A stretch of DNA of 64,000 bases from an uncultured Dorea sp. (GTDB lineage: Bacteria > Bacillota > Clostridia > Lachnospirales > Lachnospiraceae), in contig CAKRCL010000003.1 of assembly GCA_934307335.1 (NCBI GenBank), positions 4,005 through 68,004 on the forward strand, read 5' to 3'. Within the stretch, counting starts at the first letter, position 1. The number at the start of each line of letters is the position of its first letter. The position numbers and the translations under genes were made by a program. Positions 45,945-54,002 of this stretch are shown here, piece by piece. The notes under the pieces are model-generated. The model ran no database searches and was not told where the DNA came from. It saw only the letters and a list, made by a program, of their open reading frames with translations.

Positions 45945-45962
45945 TGTTATATATATATAACA
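45945..45962. promoter_or_regulatory. 18-base AT-rich palindrome in the ThrE-type leader
   Basis: TGTTATATATATATAACA is perfectly symmetric and lies between the promoter and start. A related ATATGTTATATATGTATAT stretch lies at about 45916. It could be an operator, but symmetry in AT-rich DNA is easily fortuitous. Confidence 0.35.
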
Positions 45963-45988
45963 TATAATAAAAAACAGGAAGTGATACT

Positions 45989-47311
45989 ATGCAGATGATT
46001 CAAAAGAACCATATGGAAATTTTGTGGCATGATTATGCAGAAGCACTTGATGATATTCCGATCACGCAGGCGGGAATTATTGAAAAAGCTTCTGTTATCG
46101 GCCGTGCAGGACTGATGTTGTTATCCTGCGGTACCGGAGCATGGCGAGTCCGACAGTCCATGAATACAATTGCAGAGCAATTAGGACTTACGTGTACGGC
46201 TGATATCGGACTTATGTCTATAGAATATACATGCTTTGATGGTGAAGAATGTTATTCTCAGTCTTTATGTTTAACAAATACCGGTGTAAATACGTCAAAA
46301 CTGAATCGTTTAGAACAGTTTATTAATAAATTTGAGACAGAGGGGGTATTTATGACCGGAGAAGAATTGCATTCACATCTGGATCAGATTGAAAAAATAC
46401 ATGGACTTTATTCACCAATTGCCCTTGGATTTGCTGCTGCACTTGCCTGTGGGGCTTTTACATTTTTACTTGGAGGCGGTCCGGTCGAAATGTTCTGTGC
46501 ATTTATTGGAGCTGGTATTGGAAATTTTGTACGATGCAAACTCGGCAAACATCATTTTACATTATTTTTATGTATTTTTGCTTCTGTAACTTCAGCCTGT
46601 CTGGTTTATGCCGGATTATTCGAGGTAATGAAAATTATATTTGCGGTTTCGGAACAACACGAAGCAGGCTATATTTGTTCAATGCTTTTTATTATCCCTG
46701 GATTTCCTTTTATCACAAGTGGAATAGACTTGGCAAAGCTTGACATGCGTTCAGGACTGGAACGTCTCACATATGCAATTATTATTATTGCAGTTGCTAC
46801 TATGACAGCATGGATCATGGCTCTTATTTTAAAATTACAACCTGTGAATTTTCCGGCATTAAAACTTCAGATTCCGGTACAAATCATTTTTCGGCTTCTG
46901 ACAAGTTTCTGTGGAGTATTTGGTTTTTCAGTTATGTTTAACAGTCCGAGAAAACTTGCTGCTACTGCAGGCTGTATCGGTGCCATTGCTAACACGCTGC
47001 GACTTGAACTTGTTGATCTTGGTAATATGCCCCCTGCCGCTGCAGCGTTCATTGGCGCATTAATTGCAGGTATTCTTGCTTCAATGATAAAAGATGTTTC
47101 AGGTTTTCCACGTATTTCAATCACAGTACCATCCATTGTTATTATGGTACCAGGACTTTACCTTTACCGCGCAATATATAATCTTGGAACAATGGAACTA
47201 CATACATCTGCTCAATGGTTTGCCGCAGCATTTATGATCATTCTGGCATTACCACTTGGTCTGATATTTGCAAGAATCTTGACAGACAAAACTTTTCGCT
47301 ACTGTACATAG
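45989..47311 (+). CDS. Threonine/serine exporter family protein (ThrE-type)
   Basis: A 440-residue membrane protein. The N-terminal cytosolic domain (PF06738/DUF1212-like: AGLMLLSCGTGAWRVRQSMNTIAEQLG) is followed by about ten hydrophobic segments, with GFPFITSGIDLAKLDMRSGLERL and KDVSGFPRISITVPSIVIMVPGLYLYRAIYNL as conserved marks. It therefore joins the ThrE and ThrE_2 halves in one protein, like Corynebacterium ThrE, and would export threonine or serine by proton motive force; some homologues export dicarboxylates. AGGAAGTG precedes the ATG. It is one of three plus-strand genes here. Confidence 0.88.
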   Translation: MQMIQKNHMEILWHDYAEALDDIPITQAGIIEKASVIGRAGLMLLSCGTGAWRVRQSMNTIAEQLGLTCTADIGLMSIEYTCFDGEECYSQSLCLTNTGVNTSKLNRLEQFINKFETEGVFMTGEELHSHLDQIEKIHGLYSPIALGFAAALACGAFTFLLGGGPVEMFCAFIGAGIGNFVRCKLGKHHFTLFLCIFASVTSACLVYAGLFEVMKIIFAVSEQHEAGYICSMLFIIPGFPFITSGIDLAKLDMRSGLERLTYAIIIIAVATMTAWIMALILKLQPVNFPALKLQIPVQIIFRLLTSFCGVFGFSVMFNSPRKLAATAGCIGAIANTLRLELVDLGNMPPAAAAFIGALIAGILASMIKDVSGFPRISITVPSIVIMVPGLYLYRAIYNLGTMELHTSAQWFAAAFMIILALPLGLIFARILTDKTFRYCT

Positions 47312-47340
47312 GTTCTCGTATTATTTATTAATACTTGTAA

Positions 47341-47416
47341 AAAAAGCCTCTGGCAGGATGTTTACTTCAACATTACCATTGTACGTCATCGTAAACGTCC
47401 TGCCGGGGCTTTTTTA
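47341..47416. terminator. Bidirectional terminator between convergent genes
   Basis: About 24-bp arms (47341-47365 and 47391-47415; GGCAGGATGTTTAC / GTAAACGTCCTGCC) with A and T runs at the two ends. It serves the exporter gene (+) and the hypothetical gene (-). Confidence 0.9.
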
Positions 47417-47420
47417 ATGA

Positions 47421-48179
47421 TTATTTTTCATATTGATAAACAATCTGTTCGGCTGTCTCAATATGCTTTTCCAGTCGTTCTGAAAAATGTGTGAGTGGAA
47501 GGAATACTCCCAGTTCATCAAAGCTTTTTCCATCATCTTCAATTCGTTCTTGACCATAATACACAATAGATCTTGGAAGCGTTTCCTGTAGCTTCATAAC
47601 CAGATCCATGACCGCAACATAAGACTGTGCTTCTGTTTCCTGCATTTTTATTGTGTCTGGAAGCTTATAGACAAGCAGAACACCAAGCTGTTCACCCATC
47701 CGATAACCTTTTACTTCCATAGTTTCATCGTCATAACAATGTCTTTTCCGATAACCTTGTGCCAGATACATCTTTACATAATCTTTTTTTGTATATACTT
47801 TTTGAAATTTACGGAATATTTTTTCCGGAATAGCATTTTTACAATCACTTAGCAATTCACCTGCTTCATTCGTAAGTATATATGGGTTCTTTTGTCCATC
47901 CGCATCAAATCGAAATGGAATAAGATATGAATTACGTAGAAGATCAAACATACTATGCTGGCATACGGCAAGGAGAAATGCTGTCAGATCTTTATTGGTA
48001 TATGCATCAAATAATGCTTTTGCAAATTTCTCTGGCGGCAGGACTTCTCTGGAATATTCCCCATCCGATTCAACCGATTCATAAAATGTTTCCATTAACC
48101 GTTCACATGCCTGTGGATTTTCCAATATTTTCTCAAATAAATAATCTGCTTTTTCCTCTCTCGGAAATATGGTAGCCAT
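47421..48179 (-). CDS. Hypothetical protein, unrecognised
   Basis: A 252-residue soluble protein with no signal peptide or membrane segment. The composition is acidic. Notable stretches are MATIFPREEKADYLFEKILE at the start, LLAVCQHSMFDLLRNSYLIPFRFDADGQ in the middle, and YLAQGYRKRHCYDDETMEVKGY. I do not recognise a family. It has a consensus promoter and is divergent from a LysR-type regulator, which could control it. Gene reality is supported by codon structure, a ribosome site (AAAGGGATG) and the terminator behind it. Confidence 0.8.
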   Translation of the reverse strand: MATIFPREEKADYLFEKILENPQACERLMETFYESVESDGEYSREVLPPEKFAKALFDAYTNKDLTAFLLAVCQHSMFDLLRNSYLIPFRFDADGQKNPYILTNEAGELLSDCKNAIPEKIFRKFQKVYTKKDYVKMYLAQGYRKRHCYDDETMEVKGYRMGEQLGVLLVYKLPDTIKMQETEAQSYVAVMDLVMKLQETLPRSIVYYGQERIEDDGKSFDELGVFLPLTHFSERLEKHIETAEQIVYQYEK

Positions 48180-48220
48180 TTTTATTCATCCCTTTTCTAT
48201 TGCTTTTTTTCTACCTATAT

Positions 48221-48249
48221 ATTATAGTTGTCTTACGTTGAAATGTAAA
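48221..48249 (-). promoter_or_regulatory. Promoter of the hypothetical gene 47421-48179
   Basis: Minus strand: TTTACA (48244-48249), 17-base spacer, TATAAT (48221-48226). Within the 121-base divergent region with the LysR gene. Confidence 0.75.
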
Positions 48250-48300
48250 AGATATATTTGTTATTGCAGTCATATCATTTTTGAATGAGGGGATTTATAT

Positions 48301-49185
48301 ATGATTACTTATGATTATTACCGAATATTTTATTTCGTAGCACGTTACAAAAGCTTTACAAAAGCAGCAAAAATGCTTGGCAACAATCAGCCGAATATTA
48401 CTCGCTGTATGAACATTTTGGAACAGGAACTAAAATGCACTCTTTTTCTGCGTTCAAATCGCGGAATTTCATTGACACCAGAAGGGAAAAAATTATATGA
48501 ACATGTTGCAATTGCTTACGAACAGTTACAAATCGGGGAAGAAGAAATTCGAAAAAACGGAGAACTGGAAAATGGATTAGTATCCATCGGTGCCAGTGAA
48601 AACGCGCTGAGACTGGTACTTCTTTCAAGACTTGAAAAATTTCATGAACAATATCCGCATGTCAGACTTCGTATTTCGAATCATTCAACGCCACAGGCAA
48701 TTCAGGCATTAAGAAGTGATATTGTGGATTTTGCGGCGGTAACGACACCACTTGATGTTAAAGGTCCACTTGAAAAGATACCGTTAGCTTCTTATCGTGA
48801 AATATTAATTGGCGGAAAAAAATATAAAAAACTGGCAGAACAGACGCAAAAACTGGAAGATATTGCTTCTCTTCCATTTGTCAGTCTGGATGAAAATAGT
48901 GGAACCAGAGAATTATACAATAGTTTCTTTTTAGAACATGGACTTTCTTTTGCACCAGATATGGAAACGGCAACTACCGATCAGATGTTGCCGCTCATCG
49001 TGCATAATCTTGGAATTGGGTTTTATCCAAAAAAGATGGCAGAACTTGCTCTTGCAAAAGGTGATGTCTACCAGATACCTCTGGAAGAAAAGCTGCCACT
49101 TAGAAGAATCTATTTAGTCACAAACGGCAGTACTGCCAAGAGTACCGCCGTTCGTAAGATGATTGAATTTATTCAAGAATATTAA
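48301..49185 (+). CDS. LysR-family transcriptional regulator
   Basis: A 294-residue LysR regulator. The winged HTH is at 1-60: YDYYRIFYFVARYKSFTKAAKMLGNNQPNITRCMNILEQELKCTLFLRSNRGISLTPEGKKLYE. The effector domain (about 90-290) has GLVSIGASENALRLVLLSRLEKFHEQYPHVRLRI and HNLGIGFYPKKMAE. The effector is not predictable. Candidate targets are itself and the divergent gene at 47421-48179. Confidence 0.93.
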   Translation: MITYDYYRIFYFVARYKSFTKAAKMLGNNQPNITRCMNILEQELKCTLFLRSNRGISLTPEGKKLYEHVAIAYEQLQIGEEEIRKNGELENGLVSIGASENALRLVLLSRLEKFHEQYPHVRLRISNHSTPQAIQALRSDIVDFAAVTTPLDVKGPLEKIPLASYREILIGGKKYKKLAEQTQKLEDIASLPFVSLDENSGTRELYNSFFLEHGLSFAPDMETATTDQMLPLIVHNLGIGFYPKKMAELALAKGDVYQIPLEEKLPLRRIYLVTNGSTAKSTAVRKMIEFIQEY

Positions 49186-49191
49186 TAACAA

Positions 49192-49241
49192 CATTAAAAA
49201 TTAAGCTTTTGAAATCTGCATCCCGGCTTTCAAAAGCTTAA
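49192..49241 (-). terminator. Terminator overlapping the glycerate kinase stop codon
   Basis: Perfect 14-bp arms TTAAGCTTTTGAAA (49201-49214) and TTTCAAAAGCTTAA (49228-49241). On the minus strand the 3' arm includes the last codons and the TAA of the glycerate kinase gene, followed by TTTTTAATG. Confidence 0.85.
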
Positions 49242-50352
49242 ACAGCCTTCTGGCAGCCCCTAGATACAACTCTTCTGCATGTTCCAATGCATCCGAAAGG
49301 GACATGATACCATTTACAGTAGTGATGATAGATTCGATTCCATACTCATAGATATCTTCCGCACCTTTTCCCATGCTTCCGACGATTGCAACAGCTGGTA
49401 TATGGTGAGCTTTGCAATGAACACCAACACCCTGCATGACTTTACCAAATACAGACTGCCAGTCTGTAGCGCCTTCTCCAGTTACCACGATATCTACATC
49501 TTTCAGATGTTCATCAAAGGCGACCAAATTTAAAACAGTTTCAATCCCTGATTTTAAAGTTCCATTTAAAAATACCATAAGCGCTGTTCCGAGTCCTCCG
49601 GCTGCACCCGCACCTGCAATTTGATCCATATCCAGTCCAAACTGTGATTTTATAACATCCCGATAATTACACATTCCTTCTTCTAATTCTCTTTGAATTT
49701 CGGGAGTTGCTCCTTTCTGCTTTCCAAATGTGTAAGTTGCTCCTTCTTCTCCGCAAAGCGGATTGGTAACATCACACATAATTGTAAATTGGCATTCTTT
49801 AATTAACGGATTTATGTTAGTTAGGTCAATTCGATCTATTTTTATCAAATCCTCACCACAACCTTTTAATTCGTGCCCATTCTTATCTAGAAATTTCCCT
49901 CCAAGAGCACGTATACAGCCAATTCCGCCATCATTTGTCGCAGAACCGCCAATTGCAATAGAAATATCACGGAAGCCTTTATCAAGTGCATCTGCGATCA
50001 TTTCGCCAGTTCCAAAAGTAGTGGTCAAACGCGGATCTCTCTTTTCTTCAGGAACTAACGGAAGTCCTGATGCGGCTGCCATTTCCATGACTGCACGTTT
50101 TTCATCAAGCATCCCATAACTGCTGCTGATTTGATTCCATAATGGATCGTGTACTTTTACCGTTATTTTCTTTCCTTTAACGGCAGAGAGAACTGCGTCT
50201 GTCGTACCTTCGCCACCGTCAGCAACTGTAATACTGTCACACCGACAGTCCGGGAATATCTCCCGGGCTGCCAGTGTTAAAAGTTCTGCAGTTTTTTGTG
50301 AGGATAATGTTCCTTTAAATGAATCTGAAGCAAATAAAAATTTCATAGGCAT
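49201..50352 (-). CDS. Glycerate kinase (GarK/GlxK family)
   Basis: A 383-residue kinase producing 2-phosphoglycerate from glycerate. The blocks FASDSFKGTLSS, ITVADGGEGTTDAVL, EMAAASGLPLVP, AIGGSATNDGGIGCIRALGG, CDVTNPLCGEEGATYTFG and VTGEGATDWQSVFGKV are diagnostic. The start may be 50352 or the second ATG at 50346; no strong ribosome site is seen, suggesting coupling to the cupin gene five bases upstream. Confidence 0.94.
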   Translation of the reverse strand: MPMKFLFASDSFKGTLSSQKTAELLTLAAREIFPDCRCDSITVADGGEGTTDAVLSAVKGKKITVKVHDPLWNQISSSYGMLDEKRAVMEMAAASGLPLVPEEKRDPRLTTTFGTGEMIADALDKGFRDISIAIGGSATNDGGIGCIRALGGKFLDKNGHELKGCGEDLIKIDRIDLTNINPLIKECQFTIMCDVTNPLCGEEGATYTFGKQKGATPEIQRELEEGMCNYRDVIKSQFGLDMDQIAGAGAAGGLGTALMVFLNGTLKSGIETVLNLVAFDEHLKDVDIVVTGEGATDWQSVFGKVMQGVGVHCKAHHIPAVAIVGSMGKGAEDIYEYGIESIITTVNGIMSLSDALEHAEELYLGAARRLFKLLKAGMQISKA

Positions 50353-50357
50353 AGCGA

Positions 50358-50702
50358 TTACTTTTTTAACACAAGGGCAATGAATATGATTGGTTCTGTT
50401 CCATGATTCTTGATTCCATGGCCATCGCCATCTTTACAAAATGTTACATCTCCTGCTTTGATTTCATATTCTTTATCATTATCGATATATGTTGCACTAC
50501 CAGAAAGCACATAATAAGTTTCTGTCTCTCCATGGTGTTCATGATATCCTAATTCACACCCTGGATGAATCGTTACCTGTGAAAAGATTCGGCAGTGCTC
50601 TGCTCGTTCTTCTTCATTTAAAAGAGCTTCCATAAGTACATAGCCTGCTCCGCCATTTACATTTTCTTTTTTTGTTATTTCACGTTCTCCAGTTTTAGTC
50701 AT
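50358..50702 (-). CDS. Cupin-domain protein
   Basis: A 114-residue single cupin. HPGCELGYHEHHGETETYYVLSG carries the metal-binding His/Glu of cupin motif 1 (G(X)5HXH(X)3,4E(X)6G) and KDGDGHGIKNHGTEPI is motif 2. It may be an isomerase or a sensor. It is five bases before the glycerate kinase gene, so a sugar-acid role is possible. AGGAGG precedes the start. Confidence 0.88.
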   Translation of the reverse strand: MTKTGEREITKKENVNGGAGYVLMEALLNEEERAEHCRIFSQVTIHPGCELGYHEHHGETETYYVLSGSATYIDNDKEYEIKAGDVTFCKDGDGHGIKNHGTEPIIFIALVLKK

Positions 50703-50810
50703 GATGATATCCTCCTGTTATCTAAAAAATTATGATCATTTCTTTTATCATAGCACAAATCATGTTATAATGGAAAAAGACTTGTAATAATAATAGAAAG
50801 GACATAAAAC

Positions 50811-51089
50811 ATGAAATTTATATATCCGGCAGTATTTCGAAAAACTGAAGAAGGAAGATACAAAAGCTATTTCCCGGATCTGGAATGTTGTTACGGCGAA
50901 GGAGACACTTTAGATGATGCAATTGATGATTCCAATGAGGCAGCCAGAAATTGGCTGAGTCTGGAACTTACAGAAGAAGATCCTTTCATTCCATATGTTT
51001 CTGACGAAGAAGATATCGAATTAAAAGAAGGCGAGTTCATTCGTAATATTTCTGTTAATATTCGATTTTACGAAGGATGGGATGAATAA
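50811..51089 (+). CDS. HicB-family antitoxin-like protein, orphan
   Basis: A 92-residue protein. KFIYPAVFRKTEEGRYKSYFPDLECCYGEGDTLDDAIDDSNEAARNWL matches the HicB partial RNase-H-fold domain. No HicA toxin ORF lies in the 108 bases upstream or 112 bases downstream, and no clear C-terminal DNA-binding motif is seen. The TATAAT at 50766-50771 is a likely -10. GAAAGGA precedes the ATG. Confidence 0.85.
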   Translation: MKFIYPAVFRKTEEGRYKSYFPDLECCYGEGDTLDDAIDDSNEAARNWLSLELTEEDPFIPYVSDEEDIELKEGEFIRNISVNIRFYEGWDE

Positions 51090-51135
51090 AAAATGGAGCT
51101 TTCGGTTAATACCGATTTTTAGGCTCTAAATCTTA

Positions 51136-51200
51136 AAATACGAATCTCCCGTAGAAATCAGTATTTTTTATACTTGAATTTCTTCGAAAGATTCGTATTT
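51136..51200. terminator. Long imperfect hairpin between hicB-like and rlmH genes
   Basis: 12-bp outer arms AAATACGAATCT (51136-51147) and AGATTCGTATTT (51189-51200) with a second inner pairing. It ends two bases after the rlmH stop and is followed on the minus strand by TTTTAAGATTT. A small hairpin TCGGT-TAAT-ACCGA plus T5 (about 51102-51120) would end the hicB transcript. Confidence 0.65.
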
Positions 51201-51201
51201 C

Positions 51202-51681
51202 TTATTTGTGATATGGTTCTCCGTTTATAATTCTGTAACTGCGATAAATCTGTTCCAGCAAAATTACACGCATCAATTGATGCGGGAAAGTCATTTTCGA
51301 AAAGCTAAGTGCATAATCAGAACGTTTCAAAACTGTATTTCCAAGTCCTATAGAACCACCGATTATGAAAATAATATGGCTTGTTCCCTGTACACCTAGT
51401 GTATCAATTTTTTCAGAAAGCTCTTCTGAAGTCAACATCTTGCCGTTAATCTCCAGTGTTATTACATAAGCATCATCTTTTACATATTTTAAAATTCGTT
51501 CGCCTTCTTTATCTCTAATTCCGGCTTCTACAATTTCACTGGCGTTATCTGGTGTCTTTTCATCTGCAACTTCTATAATTTCCAGTTTGCAATAGCGGCT
51601 TAATCTTTTTGAATATTCCGCAATCGCATCTTTTAAGTATTTTTCTTTTATTTTTCCGACAGTAATTAGTGTGATTTTCAT
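51202..51681 (-). CDS. rlmH: 23S rRNA (pseudouridine1915-N3)-methyltransferase
   Basis: A 159-residue SPOUT methyltransferase. [88 protein letters not shown] and the ending NGEPYHK are family hallmarks. Complete length. 14 bases after the ZIP gene. Confidence 0.97.
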   Translation of the reverse strand: MKITLITVGKIKEKYLKDAIAEYSKRLSRYCKLEIIEVADEKTPDNASEIVEAGIRDKEGERILKYVKDDAYVITLEINGKMLTSEELSEKIDTLGVQGTSHIIFIIGGSIGLGNTVLKRSDYALSFSKMTFPHQLMRVILLEQIYRSYRIINGEPYHK

Positions 51682-51695
51682 AAGAACTCCTTTAT

Positions 51696-52475
51696 TTAAC
51701 CAAGTGCCACATCAAGCATCATCATCAGTACAAAGCCAAGTGCAAAACCAATGGTTCCGATATTACTGTGAGTGCCTTCGGCAGATTCTGGAATTAATTC
51801 TTCTACTACTACATATATCATAGCTCCCGCTGCAAATGCAAGAAGATACGGTAATAATGGAGTGATTTTTGAGGCAAGAAGAATGGTAATTCCTCCACCG
51901 ATCGGCTCCACAATACCAGATAACATGCCGTATAAAAATGCTTTTTTTCGACCTTTTTCACCTCTGACCGGTAAAGAAACAATAAATCCTTCCGGGATAT
52001 TTTGAATTGCAATTCCAATGGATAAAGCAAAAGCACCGGCAAGTGTAACTTTACTATTATTCATAAGCAGTCCTGCAAATACTGCACCACTTGATATACC
52101 TTCTGGTATGTTATGTATTGTAACTGCCAGAATTAACATGGTTGATTTTTTTAATGATACTTTGGGACCTTCAGAATCTTTACTGCCCAGATGTAGATGA
52201 GGCACAATCTCATCTAGTGCAAGCAAAAAAACTATTCCGATAATAAATCCGACAGCTGCCGGAAGAAAAGCTAATCTTCCAAGATGTGCAGACATTTCCA
52301 TGGCAGGAATTAATAGTGACCACACAGAAGCGGCAACCATAACTCCGGCAGCAAATCCTAATAATGATTTTTGAATAACAGGTTTTAATTCATTTTTAAT
52401 AAAGAATACACATAAAGCGCCAAGCGTTGTTCCAATAAATGGAATCATAAGTCCCCAAAATATAGTCATAAGCAT
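51696..52475 (-). CDS. ZIP family metal transporter
   Basis: A 259-residue protein with eight hydrophobic segments. Metal-binding helix motifs are [15 protein letters not shown] (helix IV) and [16 protein letters not shown] (helix V; HN replaced by QN), with a histidine-bearing [10 protein letters not shown] loop. It imports Zn2+, Fe2+ or Mn2+. A consensus promoter followed by the GTTAG...CTAAT element links it to the flavin locus. First gene of a ZIP-rlmH unit. Confidence 0.93.
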   Translation of the reverse strand: MLMTIFWGLMIPFIGTTLGALCVFFIKNELKPVIQKSLLGFAAGVMVAASVWSLLIPAMEMSAHLGRLAFLPAAVGFIIGIVFLLALDEIVPHLHLGSKDSEGPKVSLKKSTMLILAVTIHNIPEGISSGAVFAGLLMNNSKVTLAGAFALSIGIAIQNIPEGFIVSLPVRGEKGRKKAFLYGMLSGIVEPIGGGITILLASKITPLLPYLLAFAAGAMIYVVVEELIPESAEGTHSNIGTIGFALGFVLMMMLDVALG

Positions 52476-52490
52476 TCTCCTTATTATTGA

Positions 52491-52506
52491 GTTAGCCTTT
52501 TCTAAT
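52491..52506. promoter_or_regulatory. Shared palindrome, copy 3 (before the ZIP transporter)
   Basis: GTTAGCCTTTTCTAAT, 14 of 16 bases identical to copy 2, between the -10 box and the start codon. Confidence 0.55.
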
Positions 52507-52522
52507 TCAGCTTATATAGTTT

Positions 52523-52551
52523 ATTGTATTCATAAAATCAAAAAATGTCAA
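52523..52551 (-). promoter_or_regulatory. ZIP transporter promoter
   Basis: Minus strand: TTGACA (52546-52551), 17-base spacer, TACAAT (52523-52528). Confidence 0.8.
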
Positions 52552-52561
52552 CATAGATGCC

Positions 52562-52595
52562 AAAAAGGATACCCAATTATAAATCGGGTATCCTT
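52562..52595 (-). terminator. Terminator after nfnB
   Basis: AAGGATACCC (52565-52574) and GGGTATCCTT (52586-52595) with additional inner pairs, followed by T5 on the minus strand. Confidence 0.9.
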
Positions 52596-52613
52596 AATCG
52601 CTGATTAAATATA

Positions 52614-54002
52614 TTATTTATTGCTTAATAATTCATGAATTCCTTTTGCACCGGCTTTACCAGCTCCCATTGCAAGAATTACTGTTGCAGCACCTGTTAC
52701 AGCATCTCCACCTGCAAATACGCATGCTTTTGATGTCTGTCCGTTTTCTTCCTCTGCTACGATACATTTTCTCTTATTTGTCTCAAGCCCTGCTGTTGTA
52801 GATGCAATCAATGGGTTTGGAGATGTTCCAAGAGACATGATAACTGTATCAAGTTCAATTTCGTATTCAGATCCAGGAATTTCTTCCGGACGTCTTCTTC
52901 CGGATGCATCTGGCTCTCCAAGATGCATCTTTACAACCTTCATTCCTTTTACCCAGTCATTCTCATCAACAAGAATTTCTTTTGGATTAGTAAGAAGATC
53001 AAAGATAACACCTTCCTCTTTAGCATGATGTACTTCTTCTACTCTGGCCGGAAGTTCTTCCTCGCCACGACGATAGATTACATGTACTTCTGCTCCAAGA
53101 CGAAGCGCTGTTCTTGCAGCGTCCATAGCTACGTTACCACCACCAACAACAGCTACTTTTTTACCAGCTGCAATCGGTGTATCATAAGAATCATCAAATG
53201 CTTTCATCAAATTGCTTCTTGTCAGGTATTCATTTGCAGAGAATACTCCGTTAGCTGTCTCACCTGGAATTCCCATGAACATTGGAAGACCGGCACCTGA
53301 ACCAATAAATACAGCTTCAAAGTTCTCTTCTTCCATAAGCTGATCAATTGTTGTAGATTTTCCAATTACTACATTTGGTTCAAAATGAACACCTAACTCT
53401 TTTACTTTTTCAATCTCTTTCTTTACGACTTTCTCTTTTGGAAGACGGAATTCCGGAATACCATATACAAGTACTCCACCAAGCTCATGAAGTGCCTCGA
53501 ATACTGTAACTTCATATCCAAGTTTAGCAAGGTCTCCGGCACATGTAAGTCCGGATGGACCGGAACCGATAACTGCAACTTTATGTCCATTTGTTTTCTC
53601 TGGTTTTGCAGGTTTAATATCGTGCTCCAAAGCGTAGTCAGCTACAAATCTTTCCAGTTTACCAATAGAAATAGGATCACCCTTAATACCACGGATACAT
53701 TTGCTCTCACACTGTGACTCCTGTGGACATACGCGACCGCAGATAGCCGGAAGTGCAGAAGACTCTCCGATTACTTTGTAAGCTTCTTCGATATTGCCTT
53801 CCTTTACATGGCTGATAAATCCCGGAATATTAATAGAAACAGGACAGCCCTGAATGCATCTTGCATTCTTACAGTTAATACAACGCTGAGCCTCTTCCAT
53901 TGCTTCTTCTTTATTATATCCATAACATACTTCTTCGAAGTTTGTTGCTCTTACTTTTGGATCCTGCTCTCTTACAGGAACTCTCTCTAATACATTTGCC
54001 AT
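52614..54002 (-). CDS. nfnB: NADPH-binding subunit of an NfnAB-type transhydrogenase (GltD/GltA-like)
   Basis: A 462-residue flavoprotein. The N-terminus has [4Fe-4S] cysteines CINCKNARCIQGCP and CGRVCPQESQCESKC. An FAD motif IGSGPSGLTCAGDLAKLGYE and an NADP motif VGGGNVAMDAARTALRLGAEVHVIYRR follow. It is usually annotated as glutamate synthase small subunit, but no large subunit is present. The adjacent NfnA-like gene (one-base overlap) makes NADH-dependent ferredoxin:NADP+ oxidoreductase the best assignment. In fermenters this complex bifurcates electrons between NADPH, NADH and ferredoxin. Confidence 0.85.
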   Translation of the reverse strand: MANVLERVPVREQDPKVRATNFEEVCYGYNKEEAMEEAQRCINCKNARCIQGCPVSINIPGFISHVKEGNIEEAYKVIGESSALPAICGRVCPQESQCESKCIRGIKGDPISIGKLERFVADYALEHDIKPAKPEKTNGHKVAVIGSGPSGLTCAGDLAKLGYEVTVFEALHELGGVLVYGIPEFRLPKEKVVKKEIEKVKELGVHFEPNVVIGKSTTIDQLMEEENFEAVFIGSGAGLPMFMGIPGETANGVFSANEYLTRSNLMKAFDDSYDTPIAAGKKVAVVGGGNVAMDAARTALRLGAEVHVIYRRGEEELPARVEEVHHAKEEGVIFDLLTNPKEILVDENDWVKGMKVVKMHLGEPDASGRRRPEEIPGSEYEIELDTVIMSLGTSPNPLIASTTAGLETNKRKCIVAEEENGQTSKACVFAGGDAVTGAATVILAMGAGKAGAKGIHELLSNK

